Positions 16,776-26,140 of a stretch of 53,287 nucleotides of DNA are shown in pieces. The translations under genes were made by a program, and so were the position numbers. The notes beneath the pieces are model-generated. The model saw only the letters and a program-made list of their open reading frames with translations. It did not search any database and had not been told where the DNA came from. Position 1 is the first letter of the stretch, and each line of letters begins with the position of its first letter. The stretch comes from Candidatus Zixiibacteriota bacterium (GTDB lineage: Bacteria > Zixibacteria > MSB-5A5 > JAABVY01 > JAHJOQ01): contig JAHJOQ010000026.1 in assembly GCA_018820315.1 (NCBI GenBank), positions 1 to 53,287 of the forward strand. The letters run 5' to 3'.

Positions 16776-18384
16776 TATATCCGGGAGGCGAGGAGCCAGA
16801 AGAAAACTGCTGATGCATTCCGGCAACATACGCACGCTCGAACCGCGCTGTCCGTCGGCGCAAGCGATGATCATCGATGGACAGGCGATCTCGTGGATCG
16901 GCAACAATGATGAAATCGTTGGCATCCCGGTCGACGAATATACAATGCTGAATCTTGCGGGCAAGACGGTTATGCCGTCGTTTGGTGATGCGCATGTACA
17001 TTTCGCATATCTGGCACAATCGCTGGCCAATCTTGATCTGGGTGGATGCAAATCATACGGGGAGGCGCTGAAACGCACCGAAGATTTTGCTCGTGGATTA
17101 GCAAGAAATGAGTGGTTCATTGGCAGGGGCTGGAAGAAGGACGAATGGACCGATACTCGCCTGCCCCACAAGCGTGATCTTGATTTAATAGCGCCAAACA
17201 ATCCTGCTGCAATCTATTCCAAAGACGAGCACATGTATTGGACGAATTCGCTCGGTTTGAAGAAAGCAGGGATTGACCGGATGACACCTGATCCTGAAGG
17301 GGGACTAATTGAGAGGGATAATACCGGTGAACCGACCGGAATACTGATGGAGACTGCATGCGCGTTACTGAATCAGCGGATAGGCAAGCGGTCGCAAAGC
17401 GAAGTTCTGAAGCTGATCGAGCGGGCGGTTGGGGAGTGCCATCGCAGTGGAGTCACGGCTATTGGTAATTTTGATGACATAGACAACTTTGAACTACTTC
17501 AGGAATACCACAAGAAGATTGGCCTCAAGATAAGGGTTCGTCAGTATATTCCGATTCGTTTTCTGGACAATCTGTTGACGCTGAATCTCAAGTCGGGGTT
17601 TGGCAATCGATATCTGAATATTGCGGGGACGAAGACCTTCGCGGACGGATCGCTTGGATCACAGACCGCATATATGTTTGGGCCGTACAAAGGCAGTCGC
17701 CACAACGTCGGCATAGAGGTCACCGATCAGGCTACCTTGACAGAACTTGTAAGGCGATCTGCGTCTGGTGGTCTGGCCTGCGCCGTGCATGCAATTGGCG
17801 ACCGGGCCAATCATCAGGTTCTCAATGCATTCGCAGATTTGTCTAAGAAACATCGCACACTGAGGCACAGGATAGAGCACGTGCAGATCATAAAGGATGA
17901 GGATATTCCGAGATTCGCGCAGCTTGGAGTGATAGCGTCAATGCAGCCATCACACTGCAGCTCGGATATAGATTTGATGGCCAGGTATCTTGGGAAGAGG
18001 TCGAACAATGCATACAGTTTCCGGAGCATAATCGATTCCGACGCAAGAGTGGCTTTCGGATCTGACGCTCCGATCGAGAAACTTGATCCATTCGGAGGGA
18101 TTTACTCGGCGATCGCCAGACGATCTCCAGACGGTGGAAGGAGACACCGCCCCGACCAGAGGATCAGCGTTGGTGAAGCGTTTGCAGGATTCACATCCGG
18201 TGTTGCCTATGCACTGGGAGACGAAAATCTGTTCGGTGTCATAGCACCGGGCAGAAGTGCCGATATTATTGTAATGGATGAAGATCCATTCAGAACAAGA
18301 ATGGAGACCATCAGGGATATTGAGGTCCTTGCCACCTTTTTTGAAGGTGAATGTGTATTTGGAGGGGAGAGGTTAATGGAATGA
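16768..18384 (+). CDS. YtcJ-like amidohydrolase family 3 protein
   Basis: A 538-residue metal-dependent hydrolase. It has the amidohydrolase N-terminal beta domain, the first metal motif GDAHVHF (about residue 72), TKTFADGSLGSQTAYM in the middle of the barrel, CAVHAIGDRANHQVL, RIEHVQI, and a late AFGSDAPIEKLDPFGGIYSA with the catalytic Asp. C-terminal ADIIVMDEDPF closes the beta sandwich. There is no signal peptide, so it is cytosolic. The substrate is unknown; this family (YtcJ, exoenzyme-regulatory AepA-like) is poorly characterised. Overlap with selB and with the next gene suggests it is carried in the sel operon. Confidence 0.9.
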   Translation: MISISGRRGARRKLLMHSGNIRTLEPRCPSAQAMIIDGQAISWIGNNDEIVGIPVDEYTMLNLAGKTVMPSFGDAHVHFAYLAQSLANLDLGGCKSYGEALKRTEDFARGLARNEWFIGRGWKKDEWTDTRLPHKRDLDLIAPNNPAAIYSKDEHMYWTNSLGLKKAGIDRMTPDPEGGLIERDNTGEPTGILMETACALLNQRIGKRSQSEVLKLIERAVGECHRSGVTAIGNFDDIDNFELLQEYHKKIGLKIRVRQYIPIRFLDNLLTLNLKSGFGNRYLNIAGTKTFADGSLGSQTAYMFGPYKGSRHNVGIEVTDQATLTELVRRSASGGLACAVHAIGDRANHQVLNAFADLSKKHRTLRHRIEHVQIIKDEDIPRFAQLGVIASMQPSHCSSDIDLMARYLGKRSNNAYSFRSIIDSDARVAFGSDAPIEKLDPFGGIYSAIARRSPDGGRRHRPDQRISVGEAFAGFTSGVAYALGDENLFGVIAPGRSADIIVMDEDPFRTRMETIRDIEVLATFFEGECVFGGERLME

Positions 18385-20675
18385 AAAAGAATACTAAACT
18401 GAACCGGCTCTGCGAAGTGGCAGCACTCTGCATGCTGCTTCTCTTTTCGTCTTTCGGAATAGTTCACGCAGGAGTCATTTACAAGATGTACGCCACACAT
18501 CCATTCGACACAGAGGGTGGGAAATCTCCCGTTTCAGTGTACGATTTCGGCGCCAAGCGCCTCATCTCGACATTGCAAACGGTACCGGGAGCCACATTGG
18601 CGAGAGTCACTCCTGATGGAAAAGAGGTGTGGTTCTTCTCCCCCGTAGATAAGAGCGCCGGAGTATTCTCTGTTTCGACCGATGCGCCTGTTGGTAAGGC
18701 GTATCTTGACGCACCCGCTTGCGACGCTGTGTTTGATCCCGACAGCGCGATCTGCTATGTCGCATGCGGATCGAATGAGGGGGACGGCGGCCTCAATGTC
18801 GTTAAATTCATCGATACCGATAGACGAGTTGCCGCTTACACCATGGGAGTCGGTAAGAACCCTGTGGCAATTGCCATTCGCGATGATGGCTCAAGACTGT
18901 ACGTTGCCAACAAGGATGATAACTCGATCTCGGTTATCGATCCGCGTAAATACGCGCTTTTAAGAACTATGTATGCGGGCGTCAGCCCGCACGATCTCGT
19001 GCTCACAGCGGACAATCGGTACCTATTTGTCGCGAATCGTGGTGTGGATGCGGGAGCAAAAGGCGGATCGTGCATCACGATCCTGGACGCTGAATCGGGC
19101 AAAGTGATGTACGTTGTCGAGACTGGTAATGGACCGACCTCGATAGGCTTGTCGCCGGATGGAAAGAGAATGGTAGTATCTCATCCTGGTTCGTCCAACC
19201 GTGAGAACCTATGGTTCTACGATATCAACTACCAAGACTCAGGGATATCGGTGGCAACGGTGGCCAAAGCAACCGCCGGCAATGGAATCGAATTTGGCAC
19301 AGTCGACCCGACCGGAAAGCACTTCGTCGTACCGGATCAAATCGATGGAGGTGTGCTGGATGTAGACATGGTTCAGCCCGGATCTGTGTCTATGCTGACT
19401 GGATTCCCGACCGAACGGTCGTTTACGACGGCATTCGCCAGCGTTGATTATGATCGACAAATCGCTGCACGTGATTCTGTGATTGCCCGCGATCCTGCCA
19501 GTCCGGAAGCTGTGAAAGCTTATTTTGAGAAAGCAAGCCTTCACAATACGGCTGGCAATCGCAATGAAGTTGTAGCGACACTCAACGATGTAATCGCGTC
19601 CTATCCCGGAAGCGCGGCCGAAATGAAAGCGCTCTTCAGCCTTGGGTCGCTTTGCTACGACGGTCTTCTGTTCGCAAATGCTGCCGATTACTACAATCGC
19701 GGACTGATAGCATACGGGGAGTTGCTGGCGGTAGGTGATCCGGGCGAGAAGCCGGTGTCATCCGATGTGCTCACTGAAGCCTCTGAACGGCTTGGTGATT
19801 TGTCGCTGAAGCTTGACACTGACTATTTCGTCAACCTCTACAAGCTGTATGGCAATATTCCAGTGAAACATCCTGAATTCCCGGGGCTGTTCTTCACGTT
19901 TGGGGTTGCGCTTCAGAAGAAGGGCAACACTAAGTATGCAATGAAATGCTTCGAGGAAACTGAAAACAGGCTTATTGAACTGATGGATGACCAGCTATAC
20001 CAGGAAATGAAGATCAAGCTTGCTCTTGTGAGACGTACTAGTGACGTTGTGCTGCGGGCTACGAAAATCAAGGACGCCGTTGTTCTCGATGGAGAACTTG
20101 GCGAATGGAGCAAATCTGAGGGCATACTCCTCGACCGAAGAGACAACGTGATTGTCAACCAGTTGAGGTGGTTCGATCCATCTGATCTTTCCGGCGAGTT
20201 TCATGTCGGTTATGATCAGTTCAACTTGTATGTTGCGGGGCGAGTCGTGGACGATCGTATTTTCAGGCCGGATCGTGGCGCGGGCGATTATTTGACTATC
20301 TACCTGGATGTTCGTGAGGGATCGGGCAATTATCTCACTCGCTCGAAAGCCATCGGGGAAGGCGTGATCAGCATACGTATCGTGCCGCCATCGAAAGCAG
20401 GTGGACAATTCCTGCTCAAGAGCGATGCCGGAGTAGAGCCTTTGATCGGAGGCAAGTCGTCTGTTGGAGGCTACAATTTTGAATTGAAAATACCACTCGC
20501 GTATCTTAAGGGCTTCTCTCCAGGCAAAGGCCAATCTATCGGGCTTGGCATCGAGTTGTTCGATATTGACTCTGCCGCTGAGAATGATCCCCCGAAGATT
20601 ATGGGCTGGCTGATGCCGACAAAATCATCACATGGAACGCGCTTTTCCGAGATGTTTGGAATTCTCGAATTCTGA
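18381..20675 (+). CDS. Exported beta-propeller / TPR / CBM9-like three-part protein
   Basis: The start at ATG 18381 follows GGAGGGGAGAGG and overlaps the amidohydrolase stop by 4 nt. The 764-residue product has a signal peptide (CMLLLFSSFGIVHA). A YVTN-type propeller follows, with repeats such as GVGKNPVAIAIRDDGSRLYV, NKDDNSISVIDP and ETGNGPTSIGLSPDGKRMVV (about residues 30-350). Then come TPR-like helical repeats (about 360-540, SPEAVKAYFEKASLHNTAGN) and a C-terminal CBM9-like sandwich (VVLDGELGEWSKS...YLTIYLDVREG). Propeller and CBM9-like domains suggest a periplasmic or surface binding role. The ligand is unknown. Confidence 0.8.
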   Translation: MKKNTKLNRLCEVAALCMLLLFSSFGIVHAGVIYKMYATHPFDTEGGKSPVSVYDFGAKRLISTLQTVPGATLARVTPDGKEVWFFSPVDKSAGVFSVSTDAPVGKAYLDAPACDAVFDPDSAICYVACGSNEGDGGLNVVKFIDTDRRVAAYTMGVGKNPVAIAIRDDGSRLYVANKDDNSISVIDPRKYALLRTMYAGVSPHDLVLTADNRYLFVANRGVDAGAKGGSCITILDAESGKVMYVVETGNGPTSIGLSPDGKRMVVSHPGSSNRENLWFYDINYQDSGISVATVAKATAGNGIEFGTVDPTGKHFVVPDQIDGGVLDVDMVQPGSVSMLTGFPTERSFTTAFASVDYDRQIAARDSVIARDPASPEAVKAYFEKASLHNTAGNRNEVVATLNDVIASYPGSAAEMKALFSLGSLCYDGLLFANAADYYNRGLIAYGELLAVGDPGEKPVSSDVLTEASERLGDLSLKLDTDYFVNLYKLYGNIPVKHPEFPGLFFTFGVALQKKGNTKYAMKCFEETENRLIELMDDQLYQEMKIKLALVRRTSDVVLRATKIKDAVVLDGELGEWSKSEGILLDRRDNVIVNQLRWFDPSDLSGEFHVGYDQFNLYVAGRVVDDRIFRPDRGAGDYLTIYLDVREGSGNYLTRSKAIGEGVISIRIVPPSKAGGQFLLKSDAGVEPLIGGKSSVGGYNFELKIPLAYLKGFSPGKGQSIGLGIELFDIDSAAENDPPKIMGWLMPTKSSHGTRFSEMFGILEF

Positions 20676-20723
20676 ATATGATACTGAATGACTGAGATGC
20701 CGCATGCAATGAGGAGAACACAG

Positions 20724-21554
20724 ATGTTTCTTAGAATCATATTCGTACTGCTGTTGTTGGCTGTCGTGAACTGCTCCAGCGAGAAGACTGAGCAGAGAGA
20801 TATCGTGTCGTCCCAGTATACTCTCGATATATCCTCCTTCTTCGATATCGATTCATTACTGGCCATTCGATTCAATGATATCGAACTGGACGAACGTATC
20901 CCGAGAGTAGAATCCTTCAGAAAGGTAGTCACCTATCCGGAAATCCTGCCCAGCATTCAATTGCTTCTACCGAAATATGAACTCGCTCGACCGCCGAGTC
21001 CGGTGTCAATCTGTTATGACAAGGCTTCGGGCAGGTTCTATGCTGTGTTCGAGCGCACTCTCGCAGCAGACTTCAGCACAATGATCGAAGGTCGATTTGG
21101 GGAGAGCATAAGCGGCATACAGGCATTTCGGATTGCGGCAGCAGCAGTGCACATGGCATACAACCCGAGACTGCTAGCTTGTCGAAAAGCCGATCTGTTT
21201 CTTGATTCCAGGCTGCGACGCTACATCAATGATACGTACACTCCGGTTCCGGGCAAACAGCCAAAGGAATTTACGTCCGATTGGTGGACATGGGAAGCCA
21301 TCCCGTCCGCGAACAACGACTATCGGAATCTCTACAATGTCTTTAAAGATAGTATCAGCGAGGCTTCATTCCTGAAGGACATTCCTGATGGGGCAGTCGG
21401 GGTGCCTACAGTGGAAAAGCAAGGGTTGTACTATCAAGTGATAATATTCGGCCTTCCACCGGGTGCCGCAAGGGAAGTCATGCGTTACAAGTTTAGAATT
21501 GCCGAGGATGGCCGCATTCACAGCCTGAACGCAGACGTGGTCTACTATTACTGA
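20724..21554 (+). CDS. Lipoprotein of unknown function
   Basis: GAGGAGAACACAG precedes ATG 20724, which I prefer over the upstream ATGs at 20688 and 20709. The signal is short and hydrophobic with lipobox VVNC (Cys near residue 16), so a 276-residue lipoprotein is expected. The mature part has no motif I recognise. It contains a block with SDWWTWEAIPSANNDYRN and the C-terminal QVIIFGLPPGAAREV. It lies 48 nt after the propeller gene and ends tail to tail with the minus-strand gene, overlapping by 7 nt. Confidence 0.7.
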   Translation: MFLRIIFVLLLLAVVNCSSEKTEQRDIVSSQYTLDISSFFDIDSLLAIRFNDIELDERIPRVESFRKVVTYPEILPSIQLLLPKYELARPPSPVSICYDKASGRFYAVFERTLAADFSTMIEGRFGESISGIQAFRIAAAAVHMAYNPRLLACRKADLFLDSRLRRYINDTYTPVPGKQPKEFTSDWWTWEAIPSANNDYRNLYNVFKDSISEASFLKDIPDGAVGVPTVEKQGLYYQVIIFGLPPGAAREVMRYKFRIAEDGRIHSLNADVVYYY

Positions 21555-22336
21555 CCGGTGTCGATCAGACCGAGAACCTCTTCCGGCTTCAGTGATCTCC
21601 GAAGCTCGGGTGCATCCATGAATTCCTCGCGCAGACTTCTGGCGACTTCCTTCGCGCGTGCCAGTATTTCCTCCGGGTAAATCGTGCTTTCAGCGGCTGC
21701 CATGTTTTGGCCCGCTGTCGACAGCGCTGCTTCTGTCTTCGATTCATTCCGTGACCCGGTACGTTTGATTTGCAGGAGAATACTATCTGCAGTGCTTACC
21801 GCTGATTCAACAGTCTTGAGCGTGTCAGACAAGCGAACCTGTTCGGTCTCTCCGGAATCTGCGTGGTTTGCGATAGTGATACCGTTAAGCGTGAGGTCGA
21901 CACCGGAGAATTCCGGAAGATCGACGTCTGCAATCGCCTTCTTATATCCGCGAAGCTCGTCAGCGAGCTTTCGCTGCAGCATATCCAACGTATCCGGGTC
22001 CGCTGCTGTTACCGATGCAACCTGGTACAAAAGAGATTTCATCCTGAGCAGACTTCGCTCCAATATATCGAGGGAAGTTGCTACTGCAGCCGGTCCCTGC
22101 TGCTCATCAGAATGTCCGGCATTCTCCGGATTTCGGTTCATCTCAGATAGCAGGACCAGTTCCTCATTAATACTGTGTCTCGAAGCGTTGACCTTCTCAG
22201 AGAAGAGTGGGTCGTATAAGTAGTCTGCGGTCTTCTCAACATTGTTGCCAACAGTCACTGCAGATTGACTGACATTCTTGCTGAGGCTCAGGCGTGGCCT
22301 GACGTGCACCGTTTCATTACTGATTTTCTCGATCAT
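21548..22336 (-). CDS. Uncharacterised helical protein
   Basis: AGGGAGAAGCAAAG precedes the ATG at 22336, giving 262 residues; the longer frame to 22375 has no such signal. The protein is hydrophilic with no signal peptide or membrane segment. The middle contains a predicted coiled-coil stretch (ILERSLLRMKSLLYQVASVT through MLQRKLADELRGYKKAIADV) followed by a short DLTLNGITI turn. The pattern faintly recalls flagellin-type hairpins (helix, short beta motif), but I see no flagellin signature and make no assignment. The gene has a solo context: convergent with a lipoprotein, and about 220 nt beyond the cysteine desulfurase homologue's stop. Confidence 0.6.
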   Translation of the reverse strand: MIEKISNETVHVRPRLSLSKNVSQSAVTVGNNVEKTADYLYDPLFSEKVNASRHSINEELVLLSEMNRNPENAGHSDEQQGPAAVATSLDILERSLLRMKSLLYQVASVTAADPDTLDMLQRKLADELRGYKKAIADVDLPEFSGVDLTLNGITIANHADSGETEQVRLSDTLKTVESAVSTADSILLQIKRTGSRNESKTEAALSTAGQNMAAAESTIYPEEILARAKEVARSLREEFMDAPELRRSLKPEEVLGLIDTGQ

Positions 22337-22554
22337 CTTTGCTTCTCCCTTTCGGCTACAACTTAAAGCCTGCAATCCGTATGCCGAATGGGCGTGAACC
22401 CCATGGTGAGGCTGTGTGATTGATTAACAAGAAGATAGGGTGAGTGCTGCACGTTTGCCACTTGCCTGGTTATGGGATTGAACCTACACTCTATTGTCTC
22501 ATGCTGTCACATGGACGCAGTCGATTGACTGACAGGCTAACAGGTGAACACCGC

Positions 22555-23778
22555 TCAATCGGCGTAGGGGTCTTTGCCTTTCAGCTTGTCGGAGTAGAGA
22601 GGCGACATAGCCAGAAGACGTGCAATCACTTCCGGCAGTGCAGATATGAGATGGTCGACTTCTTCGAAGGTATTGTCTTTTCCCATAGATACGGTCAGGG
22701 ATCCGGAGCAGTACTCGACCGGGACGCCGATCGCTGTCAGGACATGAGAAGCAGCCAAATCTTCCTCGTCCTCACCTCGAAGATTTGAGGAGCATGCCGA
22801 GCCTGATGCACACATAACGCCCTTTATGTTCAGCATTAGCAGGAGTGATTCACCTTCAATATACTTGATCCAGAAACTCACATGACCGGGTATACGGTAC
22901 ATAGGATGGCCTGTGAATTCGAGAAATTCCACGTTCTTCTCCAGCCAATCCCACAGCTTAATCTGAAGATTCTTGAGATGGTCGATGCGGGTCGTCATTT
23001 CCTCGACTGCGAGCTCACACGCTTTCCCCATTCCGACTATTCCGGGCAGATTCTCTGTGCCGGACCTCATGCCGAACTCCTGCATCCCGCCTTCGATTTG
23101 GCACTTTATCAGATTGCCATTTCTCACATACAATGCGCCAACGCCCTTCGGTCCGTACATGTTGTGGGCGGAACAAGTCATCGCATCTACACCGAGTATT
23201 TCCACGTCGATAGGAATATTCCCGGCGGCTATTGCTGCATCCGAGTGGAAGAAGACCCCTCTCTTTCGCGTGAATCTGCCGATGTCTGCGATCTTCTGAA
23301 TTGTGCCGATCTCGGAACTGGCAGTTTGAATAGTAATTAAGGCAGTGTCATCGCGCATTGCTTTGCGGACCGCCATCGGGTCTACCATGCCATACTTATC
23401 ACATCCAACAAACGTCACTTCATAGCCGGACTCTCTAAGAGCTGGAAATTGGTTCAGGATCGAGTAATGCTCGACTGAGGATGCGACGATGTGTTTGCCT
23501 TTGCCCTGATTCGCCTGCAGGAATCCCTTGACAGCAAGGTTGTTCGACTCTGTTGCAGATGAAGTGAAGATAATCTCTTCAGGTTCGCTGTGAATCAGCC
23601 CAGCCACTTTCTCTCTGGCGTTGTCGAGCGCTTCTCCGGCAGCGACGCCCTGTTTGTGAACATGCGATGATGGATTGCCATACAGTTCAGAGAAATACGG
23701 CATCATCGCTTCGAGAACTCGTTTATCTACCGGGGTAGTCGACTGATGATCGAAATATATCATTCGGTTATCGGTCAT
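22555..23778 (-). CDS. IscS/NifS-family protein lacking the PLP Schiff-base lysine
   Basis: 407 residues, colinear with class I cysteine desulfurases: YFDHQSTTPVDKRVLEAMMP, ELYGNPSSHVHKQG, FTSSATESNNLAVKG, the EH of VEHYS (H104), FFHSDAA (D180), YGPKGVGALYVRNG, RSGTENLPGIVGMG and the catalytic-loop CASGSACSSN (Cys 329). The lysine that normally anchors PLP (SHK, K206 in E. coli IscS) is Asn 206 in SAHNMYGP. The usual NNEIG is SSEIG and the usual DAxQ is DAAI. The gene is otherwise intact and lies behind an IscU gene. An IscS from Archaeoglobus fulgidus likewise lacks this lysine. The product probably acts as an IscU partner or Cys ligand donor rather than as a normal PLP desulfurase. Confidence 0.88.
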   Translation of the reverse strand: MTDNRMIYFDHQSTTPVDKRVLEAMMPYFSELYGNPSSHVHKQGVAAGEALDNAREKVAGLIHSEPEEIIFTSSATESNNLAVKGFLQANQGKGKHIVASSVEHYSILNQFPALRESGYEVTFVGCDKYGMVDPMAVRKAMRDDTALITIQTASSEIGTIQKIADIGRFTRKRGVFFHSDAAIAAGNIPIDVEILGVDAMTCSAHNMYGPKGVGALYVRNGNLIKCQIEGGMQEFGMRSGTENLPGIVGMGKACELAVEEMTTRIDHLKNLQIKLWDWLEKNVEFLEFTGHPMYRIPGHVSFWIKYIEGESLLLMLNIKGVMCASGSACSSNLRGEDEEDLAASHVLTAIGVPVEYCSGSLTVSMGKDNTFEEVDHLISALPEVIARLLAMSPLYSDKLKGKDPYAD

Positions 23779-23887
23779 TTGACTGGAATGCTTTTACAGG
23801 TGAGGGAGGCCGGATCGCGCCGCTCTTGCGCATGGTCAGTTTAGACAATGTGTTGCAGAGATCCCCCAACGCGGCTCCATTCAACTA

Positions 23888-24292
23888 TCAGTCTCCGTCC
23901 GAACTCTTGCTTTTCTCTCTCTCCCTGAGTTCTTTAATCGCGCTTGCCAGAGCCTCTTCGACCATGACCGAGCAGTGGTGTTTCACTGGTGGCAGGCCGC
24001 CGAGTGCATCGATTACCTGTCTGTTCGTTATCTTTTCAGCTTCTTCGAGCGTTTTTCCCTTTACGATTTCTGTCAGCATGGAGGATGCCGCTATAGCCGC
24101 ACCACAACCAAACGTCTTGAATTTGGCATCAACGATTCTGCCGTTTTCGACCTTGACATATAGGCGCATCATGTCGCCACAGGCTGGATTGCCTACATCG
24201 GCGATCGCGTCCGCATCAGCTATTTCGCCCATATTGCGCGGATTGCTGAAATGCTCCATCACCGTTTCGGAGTATGGGAATGTCTTAGCCAT
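23888..24292 (-). CDS. iscU: IscU/NifU-N Fe-S cluster scaffold
   Basis: TTGGAG precedes ATG 24292 by 6 nt; the longer TTG frame at 24304 starts inside that signal. The 134-residue product has the three scaffold cysteines in conserved settings: GNPACGDMMRLYV (with the Asp), FKTFGCGAAIAASSM, and LPPVKHHCSVMVEEAL. IscU assembles 2Fe-2S clusters bound between these ligands. It forms a two-gene unit with the lysine-less IscS homologue 109 nt downstream. No HscA, HscB, ferredoxin or IscR neighbours are present, so it resembles the minimal IscS-IscU pairs of anaerobes. The C-terminus is extended by a charged KELREREKSKSS tail. Confidence 0.95.
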   Translation of the reverse strand: MAKTFPYSETVMEHFSNPRNMGEIADADAIADVGNPACGDMMRLYVKVENGRIVDAKFKTFGCGAAIAASSMLTEIVKGKTLEEAEKITNRQVIDALGGLPPVKHHCSVMVEEALASAIKELREREKSKSSDGD

Positions 24293-24347
24293 GAGAATCT
24301 CCAATCAAGCAAAACCGAAGGCTTTTTGCCTCAGTTTGTCCCGAAAC

Positions 24348-24375
24348 ATTATACATGAAATTCTGGCAAATCAAA
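24348..24375 (-). promoter_or_regulatory. Probable iscU promoter
   Basis: On the minus strand: -35-like TTTGAT (24375-24370), 16-nt spacer, perfect -10 TATAAT (24353-24348). Between it and iscU lies an imperfect hairpin (AAACTGAGGC / GCCTTCGGTTT, about 24309-24336) followed by TTTT, which could be an attenuator. The 247-nt divergent space to pdxS also has a plus-strand TATATT at 24494-24499 as its possible -10. Confidence 0.55.
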
Positions 24376-24539
24376 GCGGAATTTCGTCCATTTTTAGTAA
24401 ACAGGGACACACTTGGCGAGGATCATGCCGGGGCGGGGGAGCTGGCTGGGGGAGGTGCCGCATTTTTCAGTTTATTTTGGAGAAAACGCGTATTATATTA
24501 ATAAGCTGTGTGATGTATTTCTGGCGAAAGAGGTGAGTT

Positions 24540-25418
24540 ATGTATAGAGATTCAGAATGGCGGTTGAAGGTGGGGCTCGCCGAAATGCTCAAGGGTGGAG
24601 TCATCATGGACGTGACAAATCCTGAGCAGGCGAAGATTGCCGAGGATTCGGGAGCTGTTGCCGTTATGGCGCTTGAGCGTGTTCCCGCTGATATTCGCAA
24701 GCAGGGCGGCGTCGTCAGGATGGCCAGCGTCGATATCATAGCCCGCATTCAGGATATGGTCTCAATACCTGTAATGGCCAAATGCCGCATAGGGCACTTC
24801 GCAGAGGCTCAGCTCCTTCAAGAACTCAAGGTAGATTATATCGATGAATCTGAAGTGCTGACTCCTGCAGATGAGGAGTTCCATGTTGAAAAGTGGCACT
24901 TCAAAGTCCCGTTTGTCTGCGGCTGCAGAAATCTCGGCGAGGCGCTAAGGAGAATTGCAGAGGGAGCTGCTATGATCCGTACGAAGGGGGAGGCAGGCTC
25001 CGGAAATATCGTCGAGGCAGTCAGGCACATGCGAATGGTGATGTCTCATATCAGGCGCATGCAGGCAATGAACCCTGAGGAACTGAAGAAGGAAGCTCAG
25101 GAGATGCGGGTTCCCATCGAGATAGTCGAAGAAACGGCGAAGCTCGGCAAGTTACCGGTCCCGAATTTTGCAGCGGGTGGGATAGCAACCCCCGCGGATG
25201 CATCGCTAATGATGCAACTGGGTGCGGAGTCCGTGTTCGTCGGCAGCGGGATCTTCAAGTCATCTGATCCACCGGCGAGGGCAAAAGCAATCGTGGAGGC
25301 CACTACGTACTACGCCGATCCGAAGGCTGTACTCGACGCAACTCGTCCGCTCGGAGAAGCGATGGAAGGTCTCGATATCCGAGACATCCCGGACGACAAG
25401 CTGCTGCAAGTCAGATAA
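24540..25418 (+). CDS. pdxS: PdxS, pyridoxal 5'-phosphate synthase subunit
   Basis: A 292-residue (beta/alpha)8 barrel. Clear family stretches are [40 protein letters not shown], the active-site [14 protein letters not shown] lysine, [14 protein letters not shown], the second lysine in [12 protein letters not shown], and [20 protein letters not shown] with [12 protein letters not shown]. It makes PLP from ribose 5-phosphate, glyceraldehyde 3-phosphate and ammonia delivered by PdxT. AAAGAGGTGAG lies just upstream of the ATG. The family usually has GVARMADP; here the text is GVVRMASV, a small deviation. pdxT follows 78 nt downstream. Confidence 0.97.
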   Translation: MYRDSEWRLKVGLAEMLKGGVIMDVTNPEQAKIAEDSGAVAVMALERVPADIRKQGGVVRMASVDIIARIQDMVSIPVMAKCRIGHFAEAQLLQELKVDYIDESEVLTPADEEFHVEKWHFKVPFVCGCRNLGEALRRIAEGAAMIRTKGEAGSGNIVEAVRHMRMVMSHIRRMQAMNPEELKKEAQEMRVPIEIVEETAKLGKLPVPNFAAGGIATPADASLMMQLGAESVFVGSGIFKSSDPPARAKAIVEATTYYADPKAVLDATRPLGEAMEGLDIRDIPDDKLLQVR

Positions 25419-25496
25419 ATCTATAGGCCCAGAGACAAGAGCTTCCGAAGGCCGGTGGGGATGCCTGTCGGCCCCGATCTTAGAAGGACTCCTGAA

Positions 25497-26066
25497 ATGA
25501 CGAAAGCACGAGTCGGCATCCTTGCCCTGCAGGGAGATTTCGCTTTGCATCAGGCGAAGTTTGCGCGCCTGGGCGCAAACGTCACCCTCGTCAAGACTAC
25601 AAATGAGCTGTCGCAGATAGACCGACTTGTGATTCCCGGCGGAGAATCTACGACAATGCAACTATTGATGGACAGGTTCGGCCTCCGTCAGCCGGTCATC
25701 GCATTCGGTAAGGAGAAGCCAACCTGGGGAACATGTGCAGGGCTGATTCTGCTTGCGAGGGAGGTCGACAATCCGCTGATACGGCCGCTCGGACTGATCG
25801 ATATTAAGGCGAAGCGAAACGCCTATGGGCGTCAAGTCGATTCGTTCATAGCAGATGGCACGGTGACGTTTGATCAGACAAGCTCCACCCTGGAGATGGT
25901 CTTCATTCGCGCACCGAAAATCATAGGCTATGCTGATTCAGTTATGCCACTCGGCTACTGTGACGGAGATGTAGTCGTAGCGCGCCAGGACAACATACTT
26001 GTCACATCATTTCATCCCGAACTCACCGATCAGACGATTGTCCATAAGTATTTTCTCGAAATGTAG
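25497..26066 (+). CDS. pdxT: PdxT, glutaminase subunit of PLP synthase
   Basis: From ATG 25497 (with AGAAGGAC upstream) the product has 189 residues, the family norm; the upstream in-frame ATG at 25455 would add an unlikely tail. It is a class I glutamine amidotransferase: ILALQGDFALHQAK, IPGGESTTMQLLMDRFGL, nucleophile Cys in WGTCAGLILLA, and the His-Glu pair in SFHPELT. It hydrolyses glutamine and channels ammonia to PdxS. It is co-transcribed with pdxS. Confidence 0.97.
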   Translation: MTKARVGILALQGDFALHQAKFARLGANVTLVKTTNELSQIDRLVIPGGESTTMQLLMDRFGLRQPVIAFGKEKPTWGTCAGLILLAREVDNPLIRPLGLIDIKAKRNAYGRQVDSFIADGTVTFDQTSSTLEMVFIRAPKIIGYADSVMPLGYCDGDVVVARQDNILVTSFHPELTDQTIVHKYFLEM

Positions 26067-26140
26067 CAGTGATTTGCTTATCCCATATTTGCTGGGTCAT
26101 GGAAGGTCGGCAGAAGGGGCGCCGCGGTGATGGGGCTGGA

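Noticed and set aside
16768-21554. A selenoprotein with in-frame UGA near selAB
   Set aside because: The downstream genes end in positions that leave complete domains, and no ORF continues usefully past a TGA with a hairpin behind it.
22376-22554. A possible tRNA or small RNA between the two minus-strand genes
   Set aside because: No cloverleaf and no terminator hairpin could be found.
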